From positions 558,001 to 622,000 of the forward strand of contig NZ_JAUFQJ010000006.1 of NCBI RefSeq assembly GCF_030409685.1: DNA of 64,000 nucleotides. The letters are read 5' to 3'. The stretch comes from Ferruginibacter paludis. GTDB lineage: Bacteria > Bacteroidota > Bacteroidia > Chitinophagales > Chitinophagaceae. Both the position numbers and the translations under genes were made by a program. A model generated the notes under the pieces. It searched no databases. It saw nothing but the letters and a program-made list of their open reading frames with translations, and had not been told where the DNA came from. Of this stretch, positions 10,801 through 18,052 are shown in pieces; positions within the stretch are counted from its first letter, which is position 1, and each line of letters starts with the position of its first letter.

Positions 10801-11203
10801 TAAAAATACCTATTTCAATATTTAATTTGGTGGCGGTCTTCAATGCAGTATGCATAACATCCCACCATTCGGGTGATAAAAATTTCACCTTTCCCTGTGC
10901 CACGTCTGGCTGCTCTATATTTCCTATAAATGCCCGGTTAATGCCCACTTTTTTCATTGCCTCCAAATCTTTTACAACACCTTCTTTAGAAATATTGCCC
11001 GACATCCAGTACCAATAGACCCCCGTTTGCACGGCGTCTTTTGGATGAAGAAATATTTTCTCCATATTGGCATACCCGGCAAATGCATTGTTGTTTGTAA
11101 CAGGTTTCTGCTGTGCAAAAGTGTATGCAGAAGAAAGCACAATGCTTGCGCCGAGTAATACCTTTTTTGTATAATTCAGGAAAAAAAACGAGGTGTTGAA
11201 CAT
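7886..11203 (-). CDS. GH106-family alpha-L-rhamnosidase-like secreted enzyme (paralogue A)
   Basis: Predicted exo-enzyme removing terminal alpha-L-rhamnose, exported by a signal peptide ending SSAYTFAQQ. The family's N-terminal strand and helix are clear: TGVYWYWMSGNISKEGVVKD and DLEAMKKVGINRAFI (residues about 60-95), then IFNSPGWSQSGGPWI. The catalytic TIM barrel carries QDSYETGGQNW (about 470), GGEFWSEGD (about 574) and SAESFTC (about 603), regions conserved in all four paralogues here and containing the acidic residues expected for catalysis. Residues about 180-345 form an inserted beta-rich domain, and the C-terminus (LNTLEIAVVNTWVNRLIGD) is the jelly-roll domain shared with the other copies. 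At 1105 residues it has normal length. It is last in a run of same-strand glycosidase genes; 224 bases with hairpin repeats separate it from the next. Family membership is strong, the exact substrate unknown. Confidence 0.88.
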   Translation of the reverse strand: MFNTSFFFLNYTKKVLLGASIVLSSAYTFAQQKPVTNNNAFAGYANMEKIFLHPKDAVQTGVYWYWMSGNISKEGVVKDLEAMKKVGINRAFIGNIEQPDVAQGKVKFLSPEWWDVMHTALKTATKLNIEIGIFNSPGWSQSGGPWIKPEQSMRYLASSETNVKGGSHVTIKLKKPTNQFQDVRLIAFPKPKDYDANIADNSPRLTSPSLKNVQAVMDKDTATEVAIPLDSVATINIQTNKDFEARSIVLYPSHRPIIAKIQLQVSAGDSFKTVKEFTIDRSNSALNVGFDPYGRIAVALPATSAKSFRLVISNLKTNYATSWGPAPDSTSGIQELQILSSPKVENYIEKTLAKMSQTPFPLWGQYLWPDQNNTTDKPLAIDPAAVKDISNLMSADGELNWDAPAGEWIIVRSGMAPTGVTNSPAPPNGTGLEVDKMNKDYLAWHFDAFLGEIIKRIPAEDRKTFKIVVQDSYETGGQNWTDNMIGKFKKVYGYDPAPYIPVLYGSVVGSEEMSNRFLWDLRRFIADKVSFEYVGGLREISHKHGLTTWLENYGHWGFPGEFLQYGGQSDEIGGEFWSEGDLGNIENRAASSSAHIYGKTKVSAESFTCGGAAYSRYPAKMKQRGDRFFTEGINNTVMHVYIEQPYNDKLPGVNAGFSNEFNRNNTWFNQMPLFTDYLKRCNFMLQQGRYVADVAYFIGEDAPKMTGVCDPALPKGYSFDYINADVLKERLRVKNGRLVLPNGITYRMLVLPKLTTMRPELLATIQQLVKLGAVVFGPAPKSSPSLQDFATADEQVSKIAKEMWGNIDSTSVKANHYGKGMVISGMDLQEALTMINAAPDCKINGDDSVLFIHRKINNDDVYFLSNQKDKPISFDAALQVKGKQPELWNPVTGAHRLLPAYTIDKNETTISLKLHENESAFIVFRTPVVKTNNKNLKTNFPEQNVITEIKKAWQVSFDASHWGPEKPVTFDTLIDWTKSDNDKIKYYSGTAIYQNNFTIANLKANRRMLLDLGTITAMAAVKINGVKAGGVWTAPYQLDITRYIHQGLNTLEIAVVNTWVNRLIGDLHLPEKERTTWTNVNPYAVDSPLEPSGLLGPVLIKAESK

Positions 11204-11311
11204 AAATTGTTATCTTATTATTTAGAAATATTTAAATCATTTTTAAAAGTATGTTAGCTTTCTGCAATCGTAAAATCAATATGCGTCTATCATTTTACTT
11301 TTCAAGCAACA

Positions 11312-11405
11312 CCGTCAGCGGTTATAAACCCTGACGGCGGTTGAATAAAACTTCCATAAGCAAGCGCATTATCTAACCGCCGACGGGGCTGAAAGCCGCC
11401 GTCGG
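11312..11405. repeat. Pair of bulged hairpins, REP-like palindromic repeat
   Basis: Two stem-loops of the same design. First: CCGTCAG, bulged C, GGTT, loop ATA, AACC, CTGACGG (11312-11337). Second: CCGACGG, GGCT, loop GAA, AGCC, bulged G, CCGTCGG (11380-11405). The bulge is on opposite arms, and the flanks (GACGGCGGTT and AACCGCCGACGG) are inverted copies of each other, as in head-to-head REP pairs. It lies between two GH106 genes and could act as an mRNA processing or stabilising structure. Confidence 0.75.
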
Positions 11406-11427
11406 GGTAGGTTGAGACTTCTTATTC

Positions 11428-14400
11428 TTAGAACTCAGTCTGCTGAATCGTAACCGGCCCAATCAATCCCGATTTAAATAACGGTGCCCCTTTTTCATAA
11501 TGTTTAAAAGTGGTAAATGTAAATCTTCCACTCGTTCTTGGCTGGCCTTTCAATAACCAATCAGGCCATTGCTCATCCTTTATGCCGTCATCCGGAAACT
11601 GCTCATCGCCTATCAGCCTGTTGGGCCATAAGTTAGCGACTTCAATTTCCAAATGATTATTTTTTTCTTTTACTGCTGACGTAATCTCTACCTTCCAGGG
11701 AGCGGTCCAAACCACGCCAAGATCTTTGCCATTCAACTTTACCCGGGCAATATTTTTTACTTCTCCAAGGTCCAGGTAAAGTCGGTTGTTTTTTGTTTTA
11801 ACAACACCATCCACATCAAATGTTTGCTTGTAGGTAGCAATGCCAGAATAATATTTAATTCCCTGTTCCGGATGTTTGGTCCAGTCGATGAGTGAATCGA
11901 ATGTGATTTTTTTTGGGCCTCCCCAAACAGGATCAAAAGAGACTGTCCATGCTGCATTTAAAGTGGCGATGTTTTTAGCGGAAGGAAAATTGGCTTTTTC
12001 AGGAACTACTAATTGAGTGGTATCATTTTTAAAAACAATGAAAAAACTTTGAAAGGCATCAAAATGCAATGGTATACTTGTTTGACCATTAGCCTTCGAA
12101 AACTCAGGCAATATTTTTATTTCGCCAGTCAATGGATCCCACAACTCTGGTTTGCCTTTTTGTGATCTGAAAAGACAAGTTGTATTAACTAACTGGCTGG
12201 CTTTATTGGATACAAAATAAATATCCTGGTCAGCAGTAATACGGTGCGTATAACGCAATGAGGCAGCTGATTCAAAATCATTGACCACCTGCATGTCTTT
12301 TAATAAAGCTGCGGTAAAATCATAATTGGGATAGAATCCTTCGAGTTGAGCTGCTACAGCCTTTCCCCATACCACTTTGCCTTTTCCGTAAGTATGGATG
12401 GATTGATTATCCGGAACTAGTGTTGTACCCCAGATGGTTTGCGCCAGTTGCTTTACCTGTTCATCACATGCAGGATAACCTGATAAACCCGGTGATTTCA
12501 TTGGTGGTGAACCAACCACTATTGCACCTTCATAAACCAATGTTTTTATTTTTTCAAGTAAAGCTGGCGTCATGGTTTGTACAGCCGGCAACACGAGTAT
12601 TTTATAAGCAGCGCCTCCCGGAAAAACTACCTGGTTATCCTTTACACTTGCAGTCAATAATTGACCCGGAGAACATCCGTCAAAATTAAAGCCCCGGCGA
12701 TCACGGATTGGCTCTTCACCAATAAGTGCCGAGTGGGGCGGACGAAACACATGCGGTGCGCCTTCAGGTGTGAGGTATAAAATATCTGCAACGGACCGGC
12801 CTTGCTGAAGCACAAACTGGCAACGGGAAATATAGTTGTGATAGCCGCCTACCATCGGCCACCAGGTTTGACTCCTGTTCCAGTGAACGCCATACGGCCC
12901 CATCGTCATGCCGGGTTTTAAATTGTCCGGCAAGGTTTGGCTTTGAAATGTATGATACACAAACCGGTTGATGCCAGCTGCAAAAGCCCAGTCACCCTGC
13001 TCTTTCATCGAGCCCGGGTATTGCTTCCAACCTTCCCGGTCATCTGCCGTAAAGGCTTCCGCAGGCACCAGCGGTATGCCATTTACATGCGCAATGGAAG
13101 TAGCTTCTGCGCAACTAAAAGAAGAATTAAAGCCGAGGTCCTTGCTCCAGAATTCGCACATAGGAATATCAGCAACAGCGCCGAGTTCAAGGTCTGCAGC
13201 AGGATTCATATCATAAGGTTCGATGGATAATTTCCAGCCATTGCGGTGTGCGTAGGTCTTTAAATATTGCGCATGATTTTCCAGTACCAGTTCCTGCGAA
13301 GTTTGCCGCAGGTCCCATAGAAAGCGTTCACTTATCTCTATGCTCTCTACTATGTTACCATCATACACCGGGTAAAAAGGCAAGGGATCGTAGCCCCTTC
13401 TTTTAATGAACTGCTGCCTGAATTGTGCTGTCCAGTTTTGAGCGCCCATCTCCCAACTGTCCATGTGTATCTTCTTCAAACCGCCTGCTGATAAAGTATC
13501 CAGCTGACCAATTTTTTTCAGCAGCTTTCCGATGTATTGGTTAAGATGTGCCTCCAGTGCAATGGTATCAAATTTATCGGCTTCAAAACCCAGCCCGGGT
13601 ATAGGTGCCGGCCTTGTAACAGCCCCGTTGTTGCGGCTTCCAAAACGCATGATGGTCCATTTGCCCTGCGGCGCTTTCCAGTCAAGCGTTCCGTCTGGTA
13701 ATAATTTACTGGTAAGATCAATAATAGTGCTGGGTGCGATTACAGCCTCCTTTGGTACTGCTTCGTAATTTGCCAGGGAAGGCAAAAATTCTTTTGTACC
13801 CGGTGCAGAAGAATAAGGTGCCCGGTAATACAATGCCTTCTCTTCTCCATCTGTAATTTTTTTATTTACAGCCGGTGTCGGAAAGGCGAGCACGGCTACG
13901 TCTTTATAAAAATCATCCCACTGTTTTTTTAACTCAGGCGTAAAACCGCCCTCACCAAAATAAGGTTTCTTTGGCAGGGGCAAGGGCAATTTAATTGGCT
14001 GTTTGCTGGTGTCAGAGATCAATAGCGTGCTGCTAACGAGGTGCTGCATAGATTGTGCAGCAGGTACCCACGGACCACCGCTGCCAGTCCACCCCGGACC
14101 AACACTCAGCGTAATTTCTATTCCCAATCTTTCAGCTTCCCGAACGGCATGCTTAAAAAGTTCCTGCCATTCCTCACTTAAAAAATCAACCTTGCCTCTC
14201 GGCACACCCACATTTACTTCTAAAAAAACCAGGTTTCCAATGCCTGCTTTTTTCATCGATTCAAGATCTTTGGTCATGGATTCTTTGGTACGGTTTCCAT
14301 CCATAAAATACCAGTACACGCCCGGCCTTGCAGATTCAGGAGGGTTCAGAAAACCGGCTTTTATTGGATCGCTTGTTGCAACTGATGATTTTTGTAAACT

Positions 14401-14490
14401 GCTGAAATGCTTGCTGCAACTATACAGCAACACAATGATTACAAAGTTTAGCAGCCGAAAGAAAAAACCATGTTTGTTATGTATTGTCAT
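11428..14490 (-). CDS. GH106-family alpha-L-rhamnosidase-like lipoprotein (paralogue B)
   Basis: Second GH106 paralogue, 1020 residues. The N-terminus VIIVLLYSCSKHF holds a lipobox (Cys near residue 26), so the enzyme is probably membrane anchored, unlike paralogue A. Family landmarks: PPESARPGVYWYFMDGNRTK, LESMKKAGIGNLVFLE, LSVGPGWTGSGGPWV, then in the barrel MDSWEMGAQNWT, PMCEFWSKD and PAEAFTADD. It lacks the large beta-rich insertion after the first barrel strands seen in A. The C-terminal jelly roll is present (LEIEVANLWPNRLIGDEQFPDD). It lies 66 bases downstream of the GH78-type gene in what is probably one operon. Rhamnosidase activity is inferred from family; linkage preference is unknown. 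Confidence 0.87.
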   Translation of the reverse strand: MTIHNKHGFFFRLLNFVIIVLLYSCSKHFSSLQKSSVATSDPIKAGFLNPPESARPGVYWYFMDGNRTKESMTKDLESMKKAGIGNLVFLEVNVGVPRGKVDFLSEEWQELFKHAVREAERLGIEITLSVGPGWTGSGGPWVPAAQSMQHLVSSTLLISDTSKQPIKLPLPLPKKPYFGEGGFTPELKKQWDDFYKDVAVLAFPTPAVNKKITDGEEKALYYRAPYSSAPGTKEFLPSLANYEAVPKEAVIAPSTIIDLTSKLLPDGTLDWKAPQGKWTIMRFGSRNNGAVTRPAPIPGLGFEADKFDTIALEAHLNQYIGKLLKKIGQLDTLSAGGLKKIHMDSWEMGAQNWTAQFRQQFIKRRGYDPLPFYPVYDGNIVESIEISERFLWDLRQTSQELVLENHAQYLKTYAHRNGWKLSIEPYDMNPAADLELGAVADIPMCEFWSKDLGFNSSFSCAEATSIAHVNGIPLVPAEAFTADDREGWKQYPGSMKEQGDWAFAAGINRFVYHTFQSQTLPDNLKPGMTMGPYGVHWNRSQTWWPMVGGYHNYISRCQFVLQQGRSVADILYLTPEGAPHVFRPPHSALIGEEPIRDRRGFNFDGCSPGQLLTASVKDNQVVFPGGAAYKILVLPAVQTMTPALLEKIKTLVYEGAIVVGSPPMKSPGLSGYPACDEQVKQLAQTIWGTTLVPDNQSIHTYGKGKVVWGKAVAAQLEGFYPNYDFTAALLKDMQVVNDFESAASLRYTHRITADQDIYFVSNKASQLVNTTCLFRSQKGKPELWDPLTGEIKILPEFSKANGQTSIPLHFDAFQSFFIVFKNDTTQLVVPEKANFPSAKNIATLNAAWTVSFDPVWGGPKKITFDSLIDWTKHPEQGIKYYSGIATYKQTFDVDGVVKTKNNRLYLDLGEVKNIARVKLNGKDLGVVWTAPWKVEITSAVKEKNNHLEIEVANLWPNRLIGDEQFPDDGIKDEQWPDWLLKGQPRTSGRFTFTTFKHYEKGAPLFKSGLIGPVTIQQTEF

Positions 14491-14556
14491 CTTAATATTT
14501 TGAAGTGATTACAGTCTTGATTTAACAGATATTGCTCCTTTCCTAAATAATTATTT

Positions 14557-17046
14557 TTAATCAGCACTATCAAAAAAAATTCCGCTCACAGCCGCATTTT
14601 GTCCCCTCACATGGTTCACCCTTATTCTTACTGATCTGTCAAAAGCAAAGCTGATATACTTTCCCTTTTCGTAATGATTGATCAATTGAACTGGTGAGAT
14701 AATATTGAGTGTTTCAGCATCAAAAATTTCAATAGCGCTCCGCCTGTCTTTCTTATCCCAATCTAAAAAATACATGGTTAACTTGTAGGGATGATTGCCT
14801 TTCACCGCAACATCAATCGTCATCGTTTGATTGGTTGCTTCAGGATCTCTTGTAATAATGGCTGCAGCCAATTGCTTTTTCGAATTCGGATTTTCAAGCA
14901 CCGCTTCATCAGGAGAAATTGAATCCCAAATTACGATGGCATTTTTTTTAAGCGTTACACTATCAATATACGATGGTATTTTTTTTGAACCGGCTGAATC
15001 AGGATAGCCAAATAATACATACCCGTCTTTTCCAAACTTCCTTGTCCAGTTACCGCCTGTTGTGCTGTCCTGCGCAAATGATTGGATTATATAGTTGAAT
15101 GGTTCAAGCGGCAAAACACGCGACGCATTTAAGATCTTGTAAGTAATTGCAATTTTGTAATTACCCGCTTGTACATTTTTCAGATAAATATAATTGCTGT
15201 CTTCATCAGTATTACTAATGGTTTCTATCCGATATCCTACGGAATTGCCTGGCAGTTTTTTACTAAGGGTGATTTTATCAATCGGCCTGCCGCCTTTTGG
15301 CAAACCCACTCTCTCCGCAATAGTTCCCGGTGGTATTGTTATTTCGCAGTCGCCGGATTGGATGTTGAAACTGGCAGCAATATTTCCGAAAGGTGTTGGC
15401 ATTGTGCCTTTCACCTGCGTTAAACTGTCTTTTAAAAAAGGGATGATGGTAAACCTTTTAAAACCGGGCTTTACCGGTTGTATACCGAGCACATTTTCTG
15501 TGAGCCATTTGGTAACGCCTGCACCCCATGGATGCGCCAGGCTTGTGTAACCGCACTGGTTATTGGGCGGCGCATCGTTCGCATTTAATATGCCATTCCA
15601 CGAAGGTCTGTACACTTCAAAAAAGCTGGTGCCTCCATAAGCAATTTGCCCGCCCCAGCAATCTTTTATGGTAGTAAGCGCATCAGCATTTTGACCAGCC
15701 AATGCCATCGCCTGTATAATAAAAAATTGGTTAAAGGGTGAATAAGAAAGCCGGTTCAACCGGTCGGCAAATAAAGAGGCTGACAAAAGATGAATAATAG
15801 ACTCATTGATAAGCCCCGCATTGATTGCTTCGGAAACAGCATGGATACCAAATTGATCCGCTATCTTTTTATCTGCCAACAGCTGCTTTATTTTTTCTGC
15901 TGCGTATTGCTGGTATTTTTTTGCAAGATTATTTTCATTGACGGATGACATGGCTTTGGCAAACTGGCGCCAGCCGTTGATGCAAAGCATGCGATATGTA
16001 TTTTGTGCTTCCCTGATCTGTGTATTTTCAAAACCTGCACCGAGTCTTTCATCCCAACCCATAAAGCCGAGATTTGGCAAGGTATCGTATTCACGAAAAG
16101 CTCTTTCCAATCTTCTGTCTGCATTGGCTGTATAGGCTTTTAAAAATTTTGTGTCGCCTGTATAATTGTAATAATCTATCAAACTCAATACCCAATACAC
16201 AGAGTAGGCTGCAATGCCATTATCCTGGCCGGAAGTAAACGCGATATTTTTTTTAACCACATCATAGTTGCCGAAAGCAGCCAGGGCAGTAGCTTGCGCA
16301 GGATAGGCATCCCCAGTCCAGGAATGCCGGTCGCTTCTTTCCATCAGTATCGCACCAAAATAATCCTGCAGCATATTCAGTTTCACCACGTAGGCACCAG
16401 TGTACCAAATGCGGTTCAGCATGGTATCATTGGTATAAAAACTACCTTTATAATTGACCGGTTTAACCTGGCAAACCAACTGTACGTTTTTAATATGCCA
16501 AGGCTTTGAAAATTGCTTCACATGTATCCATGCAAAGCGAACACCTTCATACAATTCTTCGTTTAATTGAAGCCTGTAACGGTTGCCATACTTCACAGGC
16601 CGCTTTGTTTTTACCGGGTTTTGTGCGCCAGCATTTACAATGGCTGGTTCATTGTATTCGCTGATGCTCATCTCTACACTATCTGCAAGATCATCCGATT
16701 CAAACTCAATCCAGCCTGCGCTTTCCGTTCCAAAATCAAATAACAGATCGCCCTTTCCGTTTACAGTAATTAAATTTTTATTTTGAACAAAAGACTGAAC
16801 AGGAACGCCCGATATTTTTTTGGGCGGTAGAAAATATACCTGCAATGAATCTGCTGCCCTTGGGTTTTTCCATTGGTAGCGGATCAACGGATCTGGCGAA
16901 GCCTGTACAGCCGTACCGGAGTAGCTTCCACCATGCAGCGGCTTATAAGGTTCTTTTAGCTGGGCATCGGCCTTACTATAAAAAAATAAATAACAAAGTA
17001 AAACTGTACCTATTCGCATCATGCGGTTTCTATTTTCTGTAAGCAT
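14557..17046 (-). CDS. GH78-type alpha-L-rhamnosidase (six-hairpin glycosidase)
   Basis: Inverting alpha-L-rhamnosidase of the GH78 type. A short hydrophobic segment (MMRIGTVLLCYLFFYSKADAQ) is the signal peptide; translation may begin at one of the Met codons just inside the first. Beta domains fill residues 30-200 (FDFGTESAGWIEFE, YEGVRFAWIHV), and an alpha-toroid follows with DRHSWTGDA at 239-247, the segment that carries the acidic catalytic residue in GH78, and MGWDERLG near 330. GGTSFFEVYRPSWNG, then SLAHPWGAGVTKWLTENVLGI, are the standard end of the toroid, and a beta domain plus an extra C-terminal beta region of about 170 residues complete it. The extra tail is longer than in a minimal GH78. 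It is separated from the isomerase gene upstream by 157 bases with hairpin repeats. Confidence 0.85.
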   Translation of the reverse strand: MLTENRNRMMRIGTVLLCYLFFYSKADAQLKEPYKPLHGGSYSGTAVQASPDPLIRYQWKNPRAADSLQVYFLPPKKISGVPVQSFVQNKNLITVNGKGDLLFDFGTESAGWIEFESDDLADSVEMSISEYNEPAIVNAGAQNPVKTKRPVKYGNRYRLQLNEELYEGVRFAWIHVKQFSKPWHIKNVQLVCQVKPVNYKGSFYTNDTMLNRIWYTGAYVVKLNMLQDYFGAILMERSDRHSWTGDAYPAQATALAAFGNYDVVKKNIAFTSGQDNGIAAYSVYWVLSLIDYYNYTGDTKFLKAYTANADRRLERAFREYDTLPNLGFMGWDERLGAGFENTQIREAQNTYRMLCINGWRQFAKAMSSVNENNLAKKYQQYAAEKIKQLLADKKIADQFGIHAVSEAINAGLINESIIHLLSASLFADRLNRLSYSPFNQFFIIQAMALAGQNADALTTIKDCWGGQIAYGGTSFFEVYRPSWNGILNANDAPPNNQCGYTSLAHPWGAGVTKWLTENVLGIQPVKPGFKRFTIIPFLKDSLTQVKGTMPTPFGNIAASFNIQSGDCEITIPPGTIAERVGLPKGGRPIDKITLSKKLPGNSVGYRIETISNTDEDSNYIYLKNVQAGNYKIAITYKILNASRVLPLEPFNYIIQSFAQDSTTGGNWTRKFGKDGYVLFGYPDSAGSKKIPSYIDSVTLKKNAIVIWDSISPDEAVLENPNSKKQLAAAIITRDPEATNQTMTIDVAVKGNHPYKLTMYFLDWDKKDRRSAIEIFDAETLNIISPVQLINHYEKGKYISFAFDRSVRIRVNHVRGQNAAVSGIFFDSAD

Positions 17047-17134
17047 TGCATTTTTTCATCTGTGAATTATAAATAATTAGCCAATCTTTTTACTAATCAG
17101 ACTATTTAATGCTATTCACCTTCGCATGATAATA

Positions 17135-17189
17135 CCGGGCTAAAGCCCAACTAAGAAATAACTCATTTTGTCGACGCCCTGAAGGGCGT
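17135..17189. repeat. Two short GC-rich palindromes in the intergenic gap
   Basis: CCGGGCTAAAGCCCA (17135-17149; stem GGGCT/AGCCC) and ACGCCCTGAAGGGCGT (17174-17189; 7-bp stem, 2-base loop), 24 bases apart. GC-rich palindromes in an AT-rich gap resemble dispersed intergenic repeats of Bacteroidota. They are not followed by T-runs, so simple terminators are unlikely. Confidence 0.65.
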
Positions 17190-17203
17190 GGCAATTGATT
17201 CCT

Positions 17204-18046
17204 TTAATCTTTCGCTGTTTCCTTTATACCATCTTCACCAAATTTCTCCCTCAGCAAATCTTTCATAAATACATTGATGTCCCATTGGCTGGCGACCGGT
17301 TCATTGGTTGCTGTGTCCGTCCACATGTAAGGTGGCGGCCCAAACTCGGGTGTCATCGTAAATATTTTTGTACCGATTGATTTTTGATGCACCCATATCT
17401 GCTCCCATATTTTTAAAAAGAATTGCAGCGGCTCCTGCCAGAATTGTTGCCGGGGATCGGGTACCTGCGGACCTTCCGTGAACCCCACCCTCGCATGAAT
17501 ATGCTCCGCTTTTACAATGGCTGCTGTCAATGCTTCCCGGAAGTTTTCCAAATAACTTTCTGTAACACAAACCCAATGTGAAAGATCAGCCGTTATCTTC
17601 ATATTTGGTTTAAGCTTAAATAATTCACTTGCATTGCCCGGGCTATAACCGATGCGACCGCGGTGGGTTTCATGGGCTATCCTGATATTATTTTTTACTG
17701 AAAAATTTTCTGCCACATCTACTACCCGGAGTTGCTCCTCCAATGTAAAATAATCTCTACCGGAATGTGAGTTGATCAATATCGGCTCACATTCCATCGA
17801 CATGTTCAGATAGTATTCGTAAGACCGGCAATACTCATCGATGTTATTTCCTTTTGCCTGGTGTTGGTGGCTTACGATTTCTAAACCGTACTGTTGCAGC
17901 AAGCGGATAAACTGTTTGCGTTCTTGTTCATCTTCGGGCATCCAGGTATCAACGCCATCGTAACCCGCTGCTTTTACTTTTGCGAGAAAATCTTCTGCCG
18001 GTAAATGTTCATGCCCCCATTGCGGACAAAGTATTTTTAAGTGCAT
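17204..18046 (-). CDS. Sugar phosphate isomerase/epimerase family TIM-barrel protein
   Basis: A 280-residue cytoplasmic protein (no signal peptide) of the xylose-isomerase-like / AP-endonuclease-2 superfamily. Visible landmarks: CPQWGHEH near the N-terminus, KAAGYDGVDTWMP, ILINSHSGRDYF, AHETHRG (about 142, likely metal-ligand Glu), ADLSHWVCV (about 172, Asp and His), HARVGF (about 207) and MTPEFGPPPY (about 248, Glu). These four acidic/histidine positions fit the divalent metal site of the superfamily. It lies 6 bases after paralogue C, so it is cotranscribed with rhamnosidases; a role in handling a released sugar (isomerisation or epimerisation) is plausible. It is not a typical RhaA, which is longer. 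The exact reaction is unknown. Confidence 0.8.
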   Translation of the reverse strand: MHLKILCPQWGHEHLPAEDFLAKVKAAGYDGVDTWMPEDEQERKQFIRLLQQYGLEIVSHQHQAKGNNIDEYCRSYEYYLNMSMECEPILINSHSGRDYFTLEEQLRVVDVAENFSVKNNIRIAHETHRGRIGYSPGNASELFKLKPNMKITADLSHWVCVTESYLENFREALTAAIVKAEHIHARVGFTEGPQVPDPRQQFWQEPLQFFLKIWEQIWVHQKSIGTKIFTMTPEFGPPPYMWTDTATNEPVASQWDINVFMKDLLREKFGEDGIKETAKD

Positions 18047-18052
18047 ACATTT

